Below, one piece after another: positions 1 to 9,417 of a stretch of DNA of 64,000 bases (positions within the stretch are counted from its first letter, which is position 1; the number at the start of each line of letters is the position of its first letter). The stretch comes from S5-327 sp965116015. GTDB lineage: Bacteria > Chloroflexota > Dehalococcoidia > Lucifugimonadales > Australimonadaceae. The stretch is taken from assembly GCA_965116015.1 (NCBI GenBank), contig OZ220477.1, positions 1,488,001 to 1,552,000 on the forward strand, read 5' to 3'. The translations under genes and the position numbers were made by a program. The notes under the pieces were generated by a model, which saw only the letters and a program-made list of their open reading frames with translations, was not told the origin of the DNA and did not search any database.

Positions 1-83
1 AGGGGGTCGCCGCCAAGGGTGAGGATGGGGGGAAGTCGGCGAAGGATCTGCTCGAATTGCTTGCGGAGTCTTTGGGGGAGTAA
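1..83 (+). CDS. C-terminal end of an unidentified gene (partial)
   Basis: The frame ending in TAA at 81-83 is open back to the window edge and encodes about 26 residues ending in KSAKDLLELLAESLGE. The tail is charged and leucine-rich, as in an amphipathic C-terminal helix. Codons are G-ending like other plus-strand genes here. Too little remains to name a family. It converges on the TPR gene at 232-1071. Confidence 0.45.
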   Translation, partial: GVAAKGEDGGKSAKDLLELLAESLGE

Positions 84-231
84 GGCGGGGGTTTCGTGCC
101 GGCTTTCGTTTTCTGTTTGTTCTGTGTTTCCGCTCGCCGGCGTTACCGCGCGGGCTGAACAGAGCTCCCGTCCGCACGGAGCGGGCTAGGACGCGGATGG
201 GAGCTTTGTTTGAGGCGTTGCGGCAGGGGGG

Positions 232-1071
232 CTACGGATCGTCGTCGAGTATGTCGGGGAGGGGGAAGTCGTCGAGGGAAGCGCCTGCTCCTACGAATTC
301 GAGGATTGCGGGGGCGTCGTCGTCGAGTGCGGTTTCGGGGGGCGTCGCGGGGTCGGTTTCGGGTGGAGCGAGCTGGGGGGGTTCAGGTTCGGGGTTGGGT
401 GGGAAGGAGACTTTGGAGCGCTGGCTTGGGTGCTGGTAGGTTTCGCGGAGGACTACGCGAACGGCGCCGTTGGTTTGGCCGGAGATTGCGCCGTCGTAGC
501 GGTTGCCTCCGGCGATGAGGGATGCGAGTCTTCGCGCGACTTTGGGGGGGACGAGGCCGAGGCAGGCGCCGGAGGGGTCGATGGCGAGGAGCGTGGGTCC
601 GTCGGGGAGGAGGGAGACGAGGGCGCCTGGGGAGAGGCGGGGAGCGTGGGCGGATGCGAGTAGGGTTACTTCGGCGCTTTTGCCGCTGTCGCCGGTGAAC
701 ACTTTGGCGCTTACTCCGGGGCGCGCTGGGGGGTTGGGTTGAGCGGGGGCGGGCTGTTCGGAGGCCCAGTTGAGGCGCGCGACGTGGGATGCTGCGATGT
801 CGTTGGCGGGGTCGATCTGGAGGGCGTTCTGGAATGTTTGGAGGGCTTCGTCGATGCGTCCTAGTTCGATGAGGGCTCTTCCGAGGCGGTTGAGGGCGGG
901 GACGTTGTCTGGGCAAGCTTCGAGGATTTCGCGGTTGAGTTGCGCGGCTTCGGCCCATTTTCCTTCTGTGGCGAGGACGATTGAGGAGCGTGTTCGTTCT
1001 TTCAGCGCTCGGGCGTGTTCTGTTTCGCGATAGATCATAGTTTGCGCTCTGCTCTGACGACGGGGCGCCAT
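232..1071 (-). CDS. TPR-repeat protein with unassigned C-terminal half
   Basis: A 279-residue protein. Residues about 35-105 carry two tetratricopeptide repeats (helical pairs around PDNVPALNRLGRALIELG and IDEALQTFQNALQIDPAN), a protein-protein interaction scaffold. Residues about 120-215 look like a small beta-rich domain I cannot assign. The last 50 residues are rich in Pro, Glu and Asp. No signal peptide or membrane segment is visible, so it is probably cytoplasmic. The start is 4 nt after the upstream stop codon and lacks a Shine-Dalgarno, consistent with translational coupling. ATG at 1038 is a possible alternative start. Confidence 0.75.
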   Translation of the reverse strand: MAPRRQSRAQTMIYRETEHARALKERTRSSIVLATEGKWAEAAQLNREILEACPDNVPALNRLGRALIELGRIDEALQTFQNALQIDPANDIAASHVARLNWASEQPAPAQPNPPARPGVSAKVFTGDSGKSAEVTLLASAHAPRLSPGALVSLLPDGPTLLAIDPSGACLGLVPPKVARRLASLIAGGNRYDGAISGQTNGAVRVVLRETYQHPSQRSKVSFPPNPEPEPPQLAPPETDPATPPETALDDDAPAILEFVGAGASLDDFPLPDILDDDP

Positions 1072-1075
1072 TTTG

Positions 1076-1498
1076 TTAGGTTTTTTGGTTGTTGCGCAAG
1101 GCTTTGAGTTCGATAGCCGTACATCTGTTCATAACGACGTCGAGTCCTGCGGCTTGCGCTTTGCGGGCGGCCTTTTCGTGTGAGATTCCCAGTTGCATCC
1201 AGACGCATGAGGCTCCGATCGCGATGGCGGCGTCGACAACGGGGGGGACATCGCTGGGTTTCCTGAAGATGTCGACGAGATCGATGGATTCTTGTACGTC
1301 CTCGAGTTTGCTGTATGGCGTCTCTCCGAGGACGGGGGCGGCGAGCATAGGGTTGACGGGGATGATGCGGCGTCCTTGCGATTGCAGGTATTGAGCGACG
1401 GTGTGGGAGGGGCGGTTCGGGCGGTCGGAGAGGCCGACGATAGCGATGACCTTGCTCCTGGCGAGGATTTTTTCGATGTCGGGGCGAGTGGGGGGCAT
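1076..1498 (-). CDS. CoA-binding domain protein (YccU-like)
   Basis: A 140-residue single-domain Rossmann-fold protein of the succinyl-CoA-ligase-like CoA-binding family. The nucleotide loop KVIAIVGLSDRPNRPS is near residues 16-31, followed by the family features RIIPVNP, the LVDIFRKP strand-loop and CVWMQLGI. Length matches the YccU family. Members bind CoA, but their cellular role is mostly unknown. It is the first gene of a two-gene unit with the TPR protein, and a set of short iterated motifs lies upstream at 1631-1658. Confidence 0.85.
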   Translation of the reverse strand: MPPTRPDIEKILARSKVIAIVGLSDRPNRPSHTVAQYLQSQGRRIIPVNPMLAAPVLGETPYSKLEDVQESIDLVDIFRKPSDVPPVVDAAIAIGASCVWMQLGISHEKAARKAQAAGLDVVMNRCTAIELKALRNNQKT

Positions 1499-1834
1499 AG
1501 GCGCTCCCGGTGGTTCGGCGGGCGTGGAGTAGCTTGGGGGAGAGCGGCGACGGGGTCAATGAGTCAGGAGTGGATTTGCGGTGGGATTTCTGTCATTTTC
1601 CGGGGCGTCGTTCCCGCGCTTTTCATTTTCTTCTATCGTTCTATCGTTCGTTCTATCGTTTCCGTGGAATTGGGGGGAACGGGGTTGCTCGGCAGGAGCT
1701 TCCGTGTTCAGCGGGGATAGCGGGAGGCGTAGTCGCCCGCTAGGGTGCGGACGGTCGCGGGTATGCGAATGGCGAGTGGGCGCTGGTTCGTTGGTTGCGG
1801 TTGTTCGGGGGAGGCGCGTGGGATTCGGGGAGGG
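1499..1834. promoter_or_regulatory. Gene-free stretch with iterated TTCTATCG motifs
   Basis: About 335 bases without a convincing gene between the CoA-binding gene and the 3' end of lysC. TTCTATCG occurs at 1631-1638, 1639-1646 and 1651-1658, two copies abutting and a third after 4 bases. On the minus strand this reads as repeated CGATAGAA and lies about 135-160 bases upstream of the CoA-binding start. It could be a regulator-binding array or overlapping weak -10 elements. The function is inferred from the iteration only. Confidence 0.4.
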
Positions 1835-3087
<1,253 letters not shown>

Positions 3088-3091
<4 letters not shown>

Positions 3092-4017
3092 TGCTGTTCA
3101 GGGGGCGCGTCGACGGGAGCGGCGCCTTCGGGGGCGGGTTCGAGGACGCGGAAGGTTCCGGGGAGGGCTGATTTGTCGGCGGCGTCGGCCATTTCGTAGC
3201 CGATGGTGAGGGCGCGGTTTTCTTCGCGGGTTGTGAGGGCGATGATGGCGGAGCCGGCTCCTGAGAGGAATACGGCTCTGGCTCCGGCCGCGAGGGCGTT
3301 GTCGAAGATCACTTTCATCTGGCGGTAGGCTTTCTGTCGCTGCGGCTGATGGAGTTTGTCTTGTGTGGCGATGCGGAGGAGCTCGGGATGGTTGAGGGCG
3401 AGGCTGGCTACGAGGAGTGCGGCGCGCCCGATGTTGAAGACTGCGTCGGCGCGGGGGACGTTGGGTTGGAGCAGGCTTCGGGCGTGTTTGGTGGCCATAG
3501 GGGCGTCGGGGATGTAGGCGACGCACTGGAGGTTGGGGGGGAGCGGGACGGGGGCAGCCTGCACGACGTTTCCGTCGGCGATGGCGATGCTGAGGCCTCC
3601 CATGAGGGCGGGGGCTACGTTGTCGGGGTGGCCTTCGATGCTGGCGGCGAGTTGGAGCAGGCCGTGGGGGTCGACGGGGGAGCCGAGGAGGGCGTTGGCG
3701 CCGTAGAGTCCGCCGACGATGGCGGCGGAGCTGCTGCCTAGTCCGCGGCTGAGGGGGATGTTCTGCCAGCTTTCGATGGAGAGTTTGCGGGAGCCGGCGC
3801 CGGTTTCGTCGAGGAGGCGCTGGGCTGAGCGGTACATGAGGTTTCGCTGGTCGAGGCGGAGCCGCCCCTCACCCGATCCGTGGATGGCGAGGCGTGGGGA
3901 GTCGGCCCATTGGAGGCGCATGGTGTTCCAGAGGGAGAGCGCCATTCCGAGGCAGTCGAAGCCTGGGCCGAGATTCGCGGTGGTGGCGGGAACGCGGATG
4001 TTGATCGAATCTGGCAT
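3088..4017 (-). CDS. thrB: Homoserine kinase
   Basis: A GHMP-family kinase phosphorylating homoserine in threonine synthesis. The 309-residue protein opens with IRVPATTANLGPGFDCLG, typical of ThrB. The GHMP ATP-loop IPLSRGLGSSSAAIVGG is near residues 87-103, and LSGAGSAIIALT in the C-terminal half is the third GHMP motif. It is first in a thrB-lysC operon with a 4-nt overlap. A TATAAT box sits about 17 bases before the ATG, so the leader is very short. Confidence 0.95.
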
Positions 4018-4033
4018 AGGTTGCGGCAGGGGG

Positions 4034-4039
4034 ATTATA
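4034..4039 (-). promoter_or_regulatory. -10 element of the thrB-lysC promoter
   Basis: TATAAT preceded by TG (TGTATAAT) on the minus strand, a consensus extended -10. No good -35 hexamer is seen at 17 bases. The predicted transcript start is only about 10 bases before the thrB ATG. Confidence 0.65.
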
Positions 4040-4225
4040 CAGCGATGGCTGCTGTCGTTCCTGCGAGCGGGCGGGGGTCAGAGTTCTGGGAGAGGCCCCC
4101 TACCCTACGGGGGTGCTCTGTGGGAGCGTCCGGCGTTGGCTATGGGCTAGCCCTGTAATCTAGCTCAGTCATTGGGTAGTGTCTCCTTTCAAAAGGGGGA
4201 GACATCCGGAGTGCGCGTTACATTG

Positions 4226-4339
4226 TTACCGGTTCCCGGTCACTGACCTGAAGATTCCGCACACAGCTAACGTGAGCGCCCCCGCAAGCGCTGCACCGAT
4301 TCCTGTCCCAATGGTGGCTCCGGCTATCATTTCAATCAT
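4226..4339 (-). CDS. Possible hydrophobic micropeptide (37 aa)
   Basis: An ATG-to-TAA frame encoding a peptide with one Gly/Ala-rich hydrophobic stretch (MIEMIAGATIGTGIGAAL then AGALTLAVCGIF) and a basic tail RSVTGNR. This is a plausible single-pass membrane peptide. AAAGG lies 6 bases before the ATG. It is divergent from the three-gene cassette in the same island. Small membrane peptides of this type include toxins and holin-like proteins, but nothing in the sequence assigns a role, and a chance ORF cannot be excluded. Confidence 0.35.
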   Translation of the reverse strand: MIEMIAGATIGTGIGAALAGALTLAVCGIFRSVTGNR

Positions 4340-4555
4340 CCATCGCCTTTGTCCTCTCTAATGATGTGTGATTAAACTACCAAGGATTAAATGTGAAGTC
4401 AAAGGATTTTAGGGTAGCACTTCCATTTTGCAACGGAGGCACTACCGGTCGTTGCTCCCAGTTGACAAATCTGCGCCGTGGTGATAATGTGCCCATAAGT
4501 CTGGAAAGCGATGAATGTCGAGGAGGCCTGTAATGCTTGAATAATCTCTGTATGC

Positions 4556-4561
4556 TATATA
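4556..4561 (+). promoter_or_regulatory. Candidate -10 for the island cassette
   Basis: TATATA preceded by TGC (extended -10 form), 31 bases before the TTG start of the first island gene. A TTGAAT at 4537-4542 is too close to be an ideal -35. Upstream, AGGAGG at 4521-4526 stands 6 bases before a three-codon ATG-CTT-GAA-TAA frame, which may be accidental. Confidence 0.35.
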
Positions 4562-4592
4562 GACGGTAGCCAATCAAAGGGAGGCTAGAAAA

Positions 4593-5276
4593 TTGTTAGA
4601 TGCACGGCATGATGAAGTAGTGAGCGCAAATTTAGTGCTGGTCGGCGTTAATTTACTCAAGCAAACGGAAGAGTTTGAGCGATTCAGTCGCGAGCTCGAT
4701 GTTGACTTAGTTGACTTACGCGTGGAGGTCGGCTTAATCACCAATATCCCATCAGGTCAAACGGAACAGAGCCGTACGATCACATTGGACCGTGAAAGGA
4801 TATCACTCAACATGTCTCCCTCTCGGTCATCGATAACACGTGCGTATCCTTCCGTTCAAGACTTGGATCGTCTAGCTAAAGTTTCCGCTTTGGCTATTGA
4901 GAGTACTGTTTTGATTGACCAAGTTCCGAAAGCTTTTGGCTACAACATCGAAGTGGTGTTTGACCAGGATTCCGGTCAGCCCGCTATCCAGTACATAGGG
5001 AAACGGCTGTTCGGTCACCAATCGCTAGGTGAAGTGGGATGGGAGTTGATTGGAGGGACTGGCCAGCTGGTTTTTGCAGATGCTCAAAGCCGATGGACGA
5101 TTAACCTACGGCCACGATCTGATAACCCAGACACCTCAAAAGGGTTCATGTCCTTGAATCTTCATAGAGACGAACAACGACTGCCTAACGAAGAAGAAAT
5201 CAGGGCTTCGCTGATAGAAGCACGAACCAAAGCGATAGAAATCATAAATCGCTTGGATGAGCGAAAAACACTATGA
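4593..5276 (+). CDS. Unrecognised island protein A (227 aa)
   Basis: I do not recognise a family. Translation starts at TTG with a strong AAAGGGAGG about 7 bases upstream, which fixes the start. The N-terminal third (VLVGVNLLKQTEEFERFSRE) looks alpha/beta. The middle contains a conserved-looking segment, FGYNIEVVFDQDSGQPAIQY. The C-terminal 30 residues are a charged helix (EEEIRASLIEARTKAIEIIN). No signal peptide, membrane segment or catalytic motif is evident. Its stop overlaps the next ATG by 4 nt, so genes A and B are translationally coupled and probably work together. Confidence 0.7.
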   Translation: MLDARHDEVVSANLVLVGVNLLKQTEEFERFSRELDVDLVDLRVEVGLITNIPSGQTEQSRTITLDRERISLNMSPSRSSITRAYPSVQDLDRLAKVSALAIESTVLIDQVPKAFGYNIEVVFDQDSGQPAIQYIGKRLFGHQSLGEVGWELIGGTGQLVFADAQSRWTINLRPRSDNPDTSKGFMSLNLHRDEQRLPNEEEIRASLIEARTKAIEIINRLDERKTL

Positions 5277-5989
5277 AAACTACCAGCACTACTGTACTAC
5301 CCAATCGTCACTCAGTGTGGAGTGGTCAGTTATTCAAACAAGCCTCAGAAAACACTACCGGGACACAAGAGACAACGTCAAACCTCTACGATATTGTGTG
5401 CCTAGAGGCTGTCGGCAGCGCTAACCCACACCAATCAGTTTCTCCATCTGTATCTCGTTGGTTCAATGACGACGATGATGGTTTCTCAGTATCAGTCAAG
5501 GATACCGTGCTGCGGGTAGTGCGGTTGAATCGAAATTTCAGGCGTGACTTATTCGATACAGGATCTGCATTATTTACTGATTCTGAAGTTCTAACGTCGG
5601 CGCTCGCAGATATGTCAGCGCTGTTTTTGGTGAATTCGGACCAGAGACCCAGAGATTTTGAACACATATCGCATCATCCAATTGTTCAGAAATTTGCCAT
5701 CGGCACGAGCGGTGAACGTCTCCCCAGTGAAGTGGTGGCTATAGCAGAACGCATTATAGATGCAGCTCTGGAATTCACTAGCTCCCCTGAGTTCTCCGTG
5801 GATGAGGACGGCGCATTGTCAATCGATCTCCGACTATCCAATGGGTTGCGGATGCTGGCTGAACTGCCTATCGATGGAACATTAGACATCGGCACTTACG
5901 ACGACAGAGATCCAAATCGACGCGCACGTGAAATCGAATATTTGCCAAGCGCAACAGCAGAAGACTTAATCAGGTTGCTCTGTAATTAA
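5273..5989 (+). CDS. Unrecognised island protein B (238 aa)
   Basis: Not recognised. The 238-residue acidic protein has a Thr/Ser-rich first 40 residues, a DDDDG patch near residue 65, and a mid-region (VRLNRNFRRDLFDTGSALF) that could bind nucleic acid or a partner. A predicted helix-strand half contains EVVAIAERIIDAALEF. No transmembrane segment is visible. It starts within the end of gene A (ATGA overlap), and its stop is 6 bases before gene C. Codon use is non-host, like the rest of the island. Confidence 0.7.
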   Translation: MKTTSTTVLPNRHSVWSGQLFKQASENTTGTQETTSNLYDIVCLEAVGSANPHQSVSPSVSRWFNDDDDGFSVSVKDTVLRVVRLNRNFRRDLFDTGSALFTDSEVLTSALADMSALFLVNSDQRPRDFEHISHHPIVQKFAIGTSGERLPSEVVAIAERIIDAALEFTSSPEFSVDEDGALSIDLRLSNGLRMLAELPIDGTLDIGTYDDRDPNRRAREIEYLPSATAEDLIRLLCN

Positions 5990-5995
5990 AACCTC

Positions 5996-6421
5996 ATGCC
6001 CGTATCCCTGGATGATATAGTGTGCCGGTTCATTAGCCCTATGCATTGGAGTGAGCGTGAAAACAAGCCGCGCGAAGGAGCGTTCAAGCAGAAATGTCTT
6101 TCAGTATGGCATGAGGGTAGATTGCATCAGCACGATGTTGCGCTCGATGATCTCCGAATAGCGAATCTTACTGGATACGGTCAGGCGCATCACAGGGCAG
6201 GAGATTACATCGAGTTGGCGCAAGAAGTATCTTTTAAAGAGGGAAACCCTTTCGCTGTACGAGTGGGATGGCGTCCTGAGGACGAGAACGTAGAACCCCC
6301 CTGGCGGCAGTGGCGATACGCGCATGCCCAAGTAGAAACCGTCACTGGTCCTAGTCAGTTCCTACGCAGATTCCGCAAACTGCTTGCGGTCAACTCGCGA
6401 AAATTGCTCCCCCCTGATTAG
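5996..6421 (+). CDS. Unrecognised island protein C (141 aa)
   Basis: Not recognised. A 141-residue Arg/His-rich, probably basic protein opening PVSLDDIVCRFISPMHWS, with a central HHRAGDYIELAQEV segment and a basic end (FLRRFRKLLAVNSRK). Basic charge with a clustered HH could suit nucleic-acid binding or catalysis, but no nuclease motif can be named. It follows gene B by 6 bases with no separate promoter, completing a three-gene cassette A-B-C. Confidence 0.65.
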   Translation: MPVSLDDIVCRFISPMHWSERENKPREGAFKQKCLSVWHEGRLHQHDVALDDLRIANLTGYGQAHHRAGDYIELAQEVSFKEGNPFAVRVGWRPEDENVEPPWRQWRYAHAQVETVTGPSQFLRRFRKLLAVNSRKLLPPD

Positions 6422-6684
6422 AACCCGGTTTCTTGCGGCTGTCTCAATTAACATGGTGAACAGTTCATCCTTAACGTGTCCGATATCTGATAGGAGCGCA
6501 CGACTTCGAACACGTTGGAGATGACTTCTGAAGGCGATGTGAATATTCTTGCGGCGCCCACTTACGCAACAGGCATCCGCATACCCATCACGACCCCTTA
6601 GTAAAACACCAGTAGGTGAAACCAAACGGATACTAGCTGTGGGCTAGTCAGTCATGCTCTGTGGGGCGATTCTGGGAGGGGGGG

Positions 6685-9396
6685 CTAGGCCATTTCTTCT
6701 GTTACTGCGGTGGCGAATCGGGTTACGGCGTCGCGCAGGATGGGGTGAGCGGAGAGGGTTGGGTCGGCGGAGAGGAAGGCTTGGGCGCTCTCGCGGGAGG
6801 AGGCGAGGATGTCGCGGTCGTCGAGGCGGGCCATGCGGAGTGCGGGGAGTCCGGATTGGCGGGTGCCGAAGAAGTCGCCAGGGCCTCGCAGGCGGAGGTC
6901 TTCTTCGGCGATCACGAAGCCGTCGTTTGTTCGGGCGAGGACGCTGAGGCGCTCGCGGGCGGCGGCGGCGCGCTTGCGGGCTTCTTCGCGTTCTTCTTCG
7001 GAGTTGTTTTGCTCTGCGGGGGGAGGCTCGGCGAGCAGGAAGCAGTAGCTCTGATGCTCGCCGCGTCCGACGCGGCCTCGGAGCTGGTGGAGTTGGGCGA
7101 GGCCGAAGCGGTTGGCGCCGAGGATCATCATTACGGAGGCGTTGGGGACGTCGACGCCGACTTCGATGACGGGAGTTGCGACGAGCACGTTTGTTTGGCC
7201 GGTTCGGAACTGGTCCATTACGGCCTGTTTCTCGGCGATGGGCATTCGTCCGTGAAGGAGGGCGACTCGCACGCCGGCGAGGGATGTGGAGCGGAGGCGT
7301 TCGAATTCGGCGGTGGCGGCTCGGGCGAGGACGGACTCTGATTCGTCGATGAGGGGGCAGACGACGAAGCACTGGCGTCCTTCGCGCACTTGGGCGACGA
7401 GGAAGTCTTCGGCCTGGGGGGCTTGCTCGGGTTCGACGACGCGGGTTTTGATCTCTTTTCGTCCGGTGGGGAGTTCGGCGATTGTTGAGATGTCGAGGTC
7501 GCCATAGACGGTGAGGGCGAGCGTTCGGGGGATGGGGGTTGCGGACATAAGGAGGAGGTGGGGGGAGGCGCCTTTGCCGCGGAGGGCTGCGCGCTGGAGC
7601 ACGCCGAAGCGGTGCTGTTCGTCGACGACGGCGAGTGCGAGGTTGGGGAGGTCGACGCCTTGCTGGATGAGGGCGTGGGTGCCGACGAGGATATCGAGCT
7701 GTCCGTCGGCGGCCATACGCTGGATGTCGCGGCGGGGTTTGGCGCGTGTTCCGCCGGTGAGGAGGCCGACGACGATTGGCTCTTGGCGGCCTGCGAGGGG
7801 GACGGCGAGCCAGTCGGGGTTGTCGACTGTCCAGGGGAGGCTTCCGAGGAGCCTTCGGATGTTGAAGAAGTGCTGCTCGGCGAGCACTTCGGTGGGGGCC
7901 ATCATCGCGCCTTGCCTAGCGTCGGCGGCGGCGGCGAGCAGGAGGGCGAGGGCGACGACGGTTTTGCCGGAGCCGACCTCGCCTTGCAGCAGGCGGTTCA
8001 TTGGGCGGGCTCCGGAGGATATGTCGCGCATCGCGTCGGCGATGGCGGTCTCTTGGCCGCGGGTGAGCGCAAAGGGGAGGGAGGCGATGAAGGCGCGGGT
8101 TACTTCCGGGTTTGGGGGGATGGGGATGCCTGGCTCTTGCTCGGCGGCGCCGCGTCTGACGCCAACGGCGAGTTGGAGGGTGAGGAACTCGTCGAAGGCG
8201 AGCCTGCGGCGCGCCCGCTCTTTGTCGGCTTCGGAGGCGGGGTAGTGGGCTTGGGAGATGGCCCATGCAAGCGTGGGGAGCTCCAGGTGCTGACGGTTCT
8301 CTTCGGGAAGAGGGTCGTTGATCTGTATCCGGCCGTTGCGCGTGGAGGCGTTCAGGGCTTCCCGGACTATGTTGCGCATCGTTCGGGGGGGGATGTTCTC
8401 GTGGGAGGGGTAGACGGGGACGAGGCGTCCGGTGTGGACGAGGTTGGCGAAGTCGTCGGAGGCGGAGGCCAGGAGTTCCCACTCCGGGTTTTCGAGCTGG
8501 AGGCGTCCGTTGAACACGTCTGGTTTGCCGCTGAGGACGATCCGGGGGGCGCCTCTTGCGAGGGCAATGTTGAGTTGTTTGGCGAGCCAGGGCTGGCCGA
8601 ACCAGATGGCTTTGATGTTGCCGGTGTCGTCGCCGACGACGGCCTGAGTTGCGCGGAGGCGCCGTCCGAGCTGTAGTTCGGCGGCTTCCCAGAGGGTGGC
8701 GACGATTGTTTGCTCTTCGCCGGGGACGAGCTGGCGAACTGAGCGTCGGCGGCTGTAGTCGACGTGGCGGTTGGGGAAGAGGTAGAGGAGGTCGCGCACA
8801 GTGTCGACGCCTGCTTTGCGCAATTTGGCGGCGTTCGGGCGGGTTACGCTGCGGAGCCATGAAACGGGGGAGTCGAGGGGGACAGAGGGTTCCCCGGTTG
8901 CATTCGGGCGAGGGCTGGCACTGGAGGGAGATTCGGGGGGCTGAGCCGCGCCAGGGCTGGCTGTTCGGCCTTCGAGGGCGCTGGGAGGGGGGCTATTGTT
9001 GCTCCTGTTATCGTCAATGTTCGCTCGCGGGGGCAGGGGGGCTCCCGTTTGCGCAGGCGCTGGGGGGTTCGAGTCTGGGGCGGCGGCAATCTGGTCGACT
9101 TCTTTGGCCCAGCGCTCGCGCTGCGGAGGGGTGAGGTCGCTGTAGACGATAGAGAGGAGGGCTTGCTCGGAGAGAAAGCGGAGGGCGGGGTGGGTTTCGG
9201 CTTCGCGGCGCAGGGTTTCGAGGAAGCGGTCGAGGCCGCCGCTTACCGCCTTGTCGGGGTAGCCATCGCGGGCTTCAAGCGCGAGGATGTTGCGCATCGA
9301 TCGGATGAGTGCGGCGCTTCTGCTGGCGCTGCTGGCTCTGGCGGGGCCTTTGGGTCTATCGGGGCTGTCGCGCCTTGCGTCGAGGTTGGATGTCAC
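6685..9396 (-). CDS. recG: ATP-dependent DNA helicase RecG
   Basis: Branch-migrating superfamily 2 helicase that remodels stalled forks and recombination intermediates. The OB-fold wedge domain is followed by helicase motifs GEVGSGKTVVALALL (Walker A), DEQHRFGVLQR (motif II with DEQH), SATPIPRT (III) and QLRGRVGRGEHQS (VI). At 903 residues it exceeds the usual 680-700 because of an N-terminal extension of about 180 residues rich in Ala, Pro and Ser. The GTG start has no clear Shine-Dalgarno; ATG at 9297 (MRNILALEARDGY) is an alternative. It lies 21 bases after the upstream oxidoreductase gene. Confidence 0.93.
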   Translation of the reverse strand: MTSNLDARRDSPDRPKGPARASSASRSAALIRSMRNILALEARDGYPDKAVSGGLDRFLETLRREAETHPALRFLSEQALLSIVYSDLTPPQRERWAKEVDQIAAAPDSNPPAPAQTGAPLPPRANIDDNRSNNSPPPSALEGRTASPGAAQPPESPSSASPRPNATGEPSVPLDSPVSWLRSVTRPNAAKLRKAGVDTVRDLLYLFPNRHVDYSRRRSVRQLVPGEEQTIVATLWEAAELQLGRRLRATQAVVGDDTGNIKAIWFGQPWLAKQLNIALARGAPRIVLSGKPDVFNGRLQLENPEWELLASASDDFANLVHTGRLVPVYPSHENIPPRTMRNIVREALNASTRNGRIQINDPLPEENRQHLELPTLAWAISQAHYPASEADKERARRRLAFDEFLTLQLAVGVRRGAAEQEPGIPIPPNPEVTRAFIASLPFALTRGQETAIADAMRDISSGARPMNRLLQGEVGSGKTVVALALLLAAAADARQGAMMAPTEVLAEQHFFNIRRLLGSLPWTVDNPDWLAVPLAGRQEPIVVGLLTGGTRAKPRRDIQRMAADGQLDILVGTHALIQQGVDLPNLALAVVDEQHRFGVLQRAALRGKGASPHLLLMSATPIPRTLALTVYGDLDISTIAELPTGRKEIKTRVVEPEQAPQAEDFLVAQVREGRQCFVVCPLIDESESVLARAATAEFERLRSTSLAGVRVALLHGRMPIAEKQAVMDQFRTGQTNVLVATPVIEVGVDVPNASVMMILGANRFGLAQLHQLRGRVGRGEHQSYCFLLAEPPPAEQNNSEEEREEARKRAAAARERLSVLARTNDGFVIAEEDLRLRGPGDFFGTRQSGLPALRMARLDDRDILASSRESAQAFLSADPTLSAHPILRDAVTRFATAVTEEMA

Positions 9397-9417
9397 GGGG
9401 TTAGGGTACCGCCCTCG

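Larger units (their letters stand above)
4143..6647. mobile_element. Low-GC genomic island bounded by 8-bp direct repeats
   Basis: TGGGCTAG occurs at 4143-4150 and 6640-6647, bracketing about 2.5 kb with clearly lower GC, no + strand G excess and different codon use from thrB and recG on either side. A second related pair sits just inside and outside the same ends: CTAGCTCAGTCAT at 4160-4172 and CTAGTCAGTCAT at 6644-6655. No transposase or integrase is present, so the means of entry is unknown. The cargo is three tightly packed plus-strand genes and one possible hydrophobic micropeptide. Confidence 0.55.

Noticed and set aside
4178..4200. Rho-independent terminator (GTCTCC...GGAGAC hairpin)
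   Set aside because: The stem is only six pairs around a bulged loop and has no T run on either strand.
4155..4215. tRNA-like sequence (TAGCTCAGT...TTGGGTAG followed by a hairpin) at the left end of the island
   Set aside because: The D stem cannot close (GCTC has no GAGC partner) and no 7-base anticodon loop with a proper T arm can be drawn. It may be chance or a tRNA-derived scar, but it is not a tRNA gene.
6362..6625. 87-aa minus-strand frame at the right end of the island
   Set aside because: TTG start without a ribosome site, overlaps the end of island gene C by 60 bases, and resembles nothing recognisable. Left out as unsupported.
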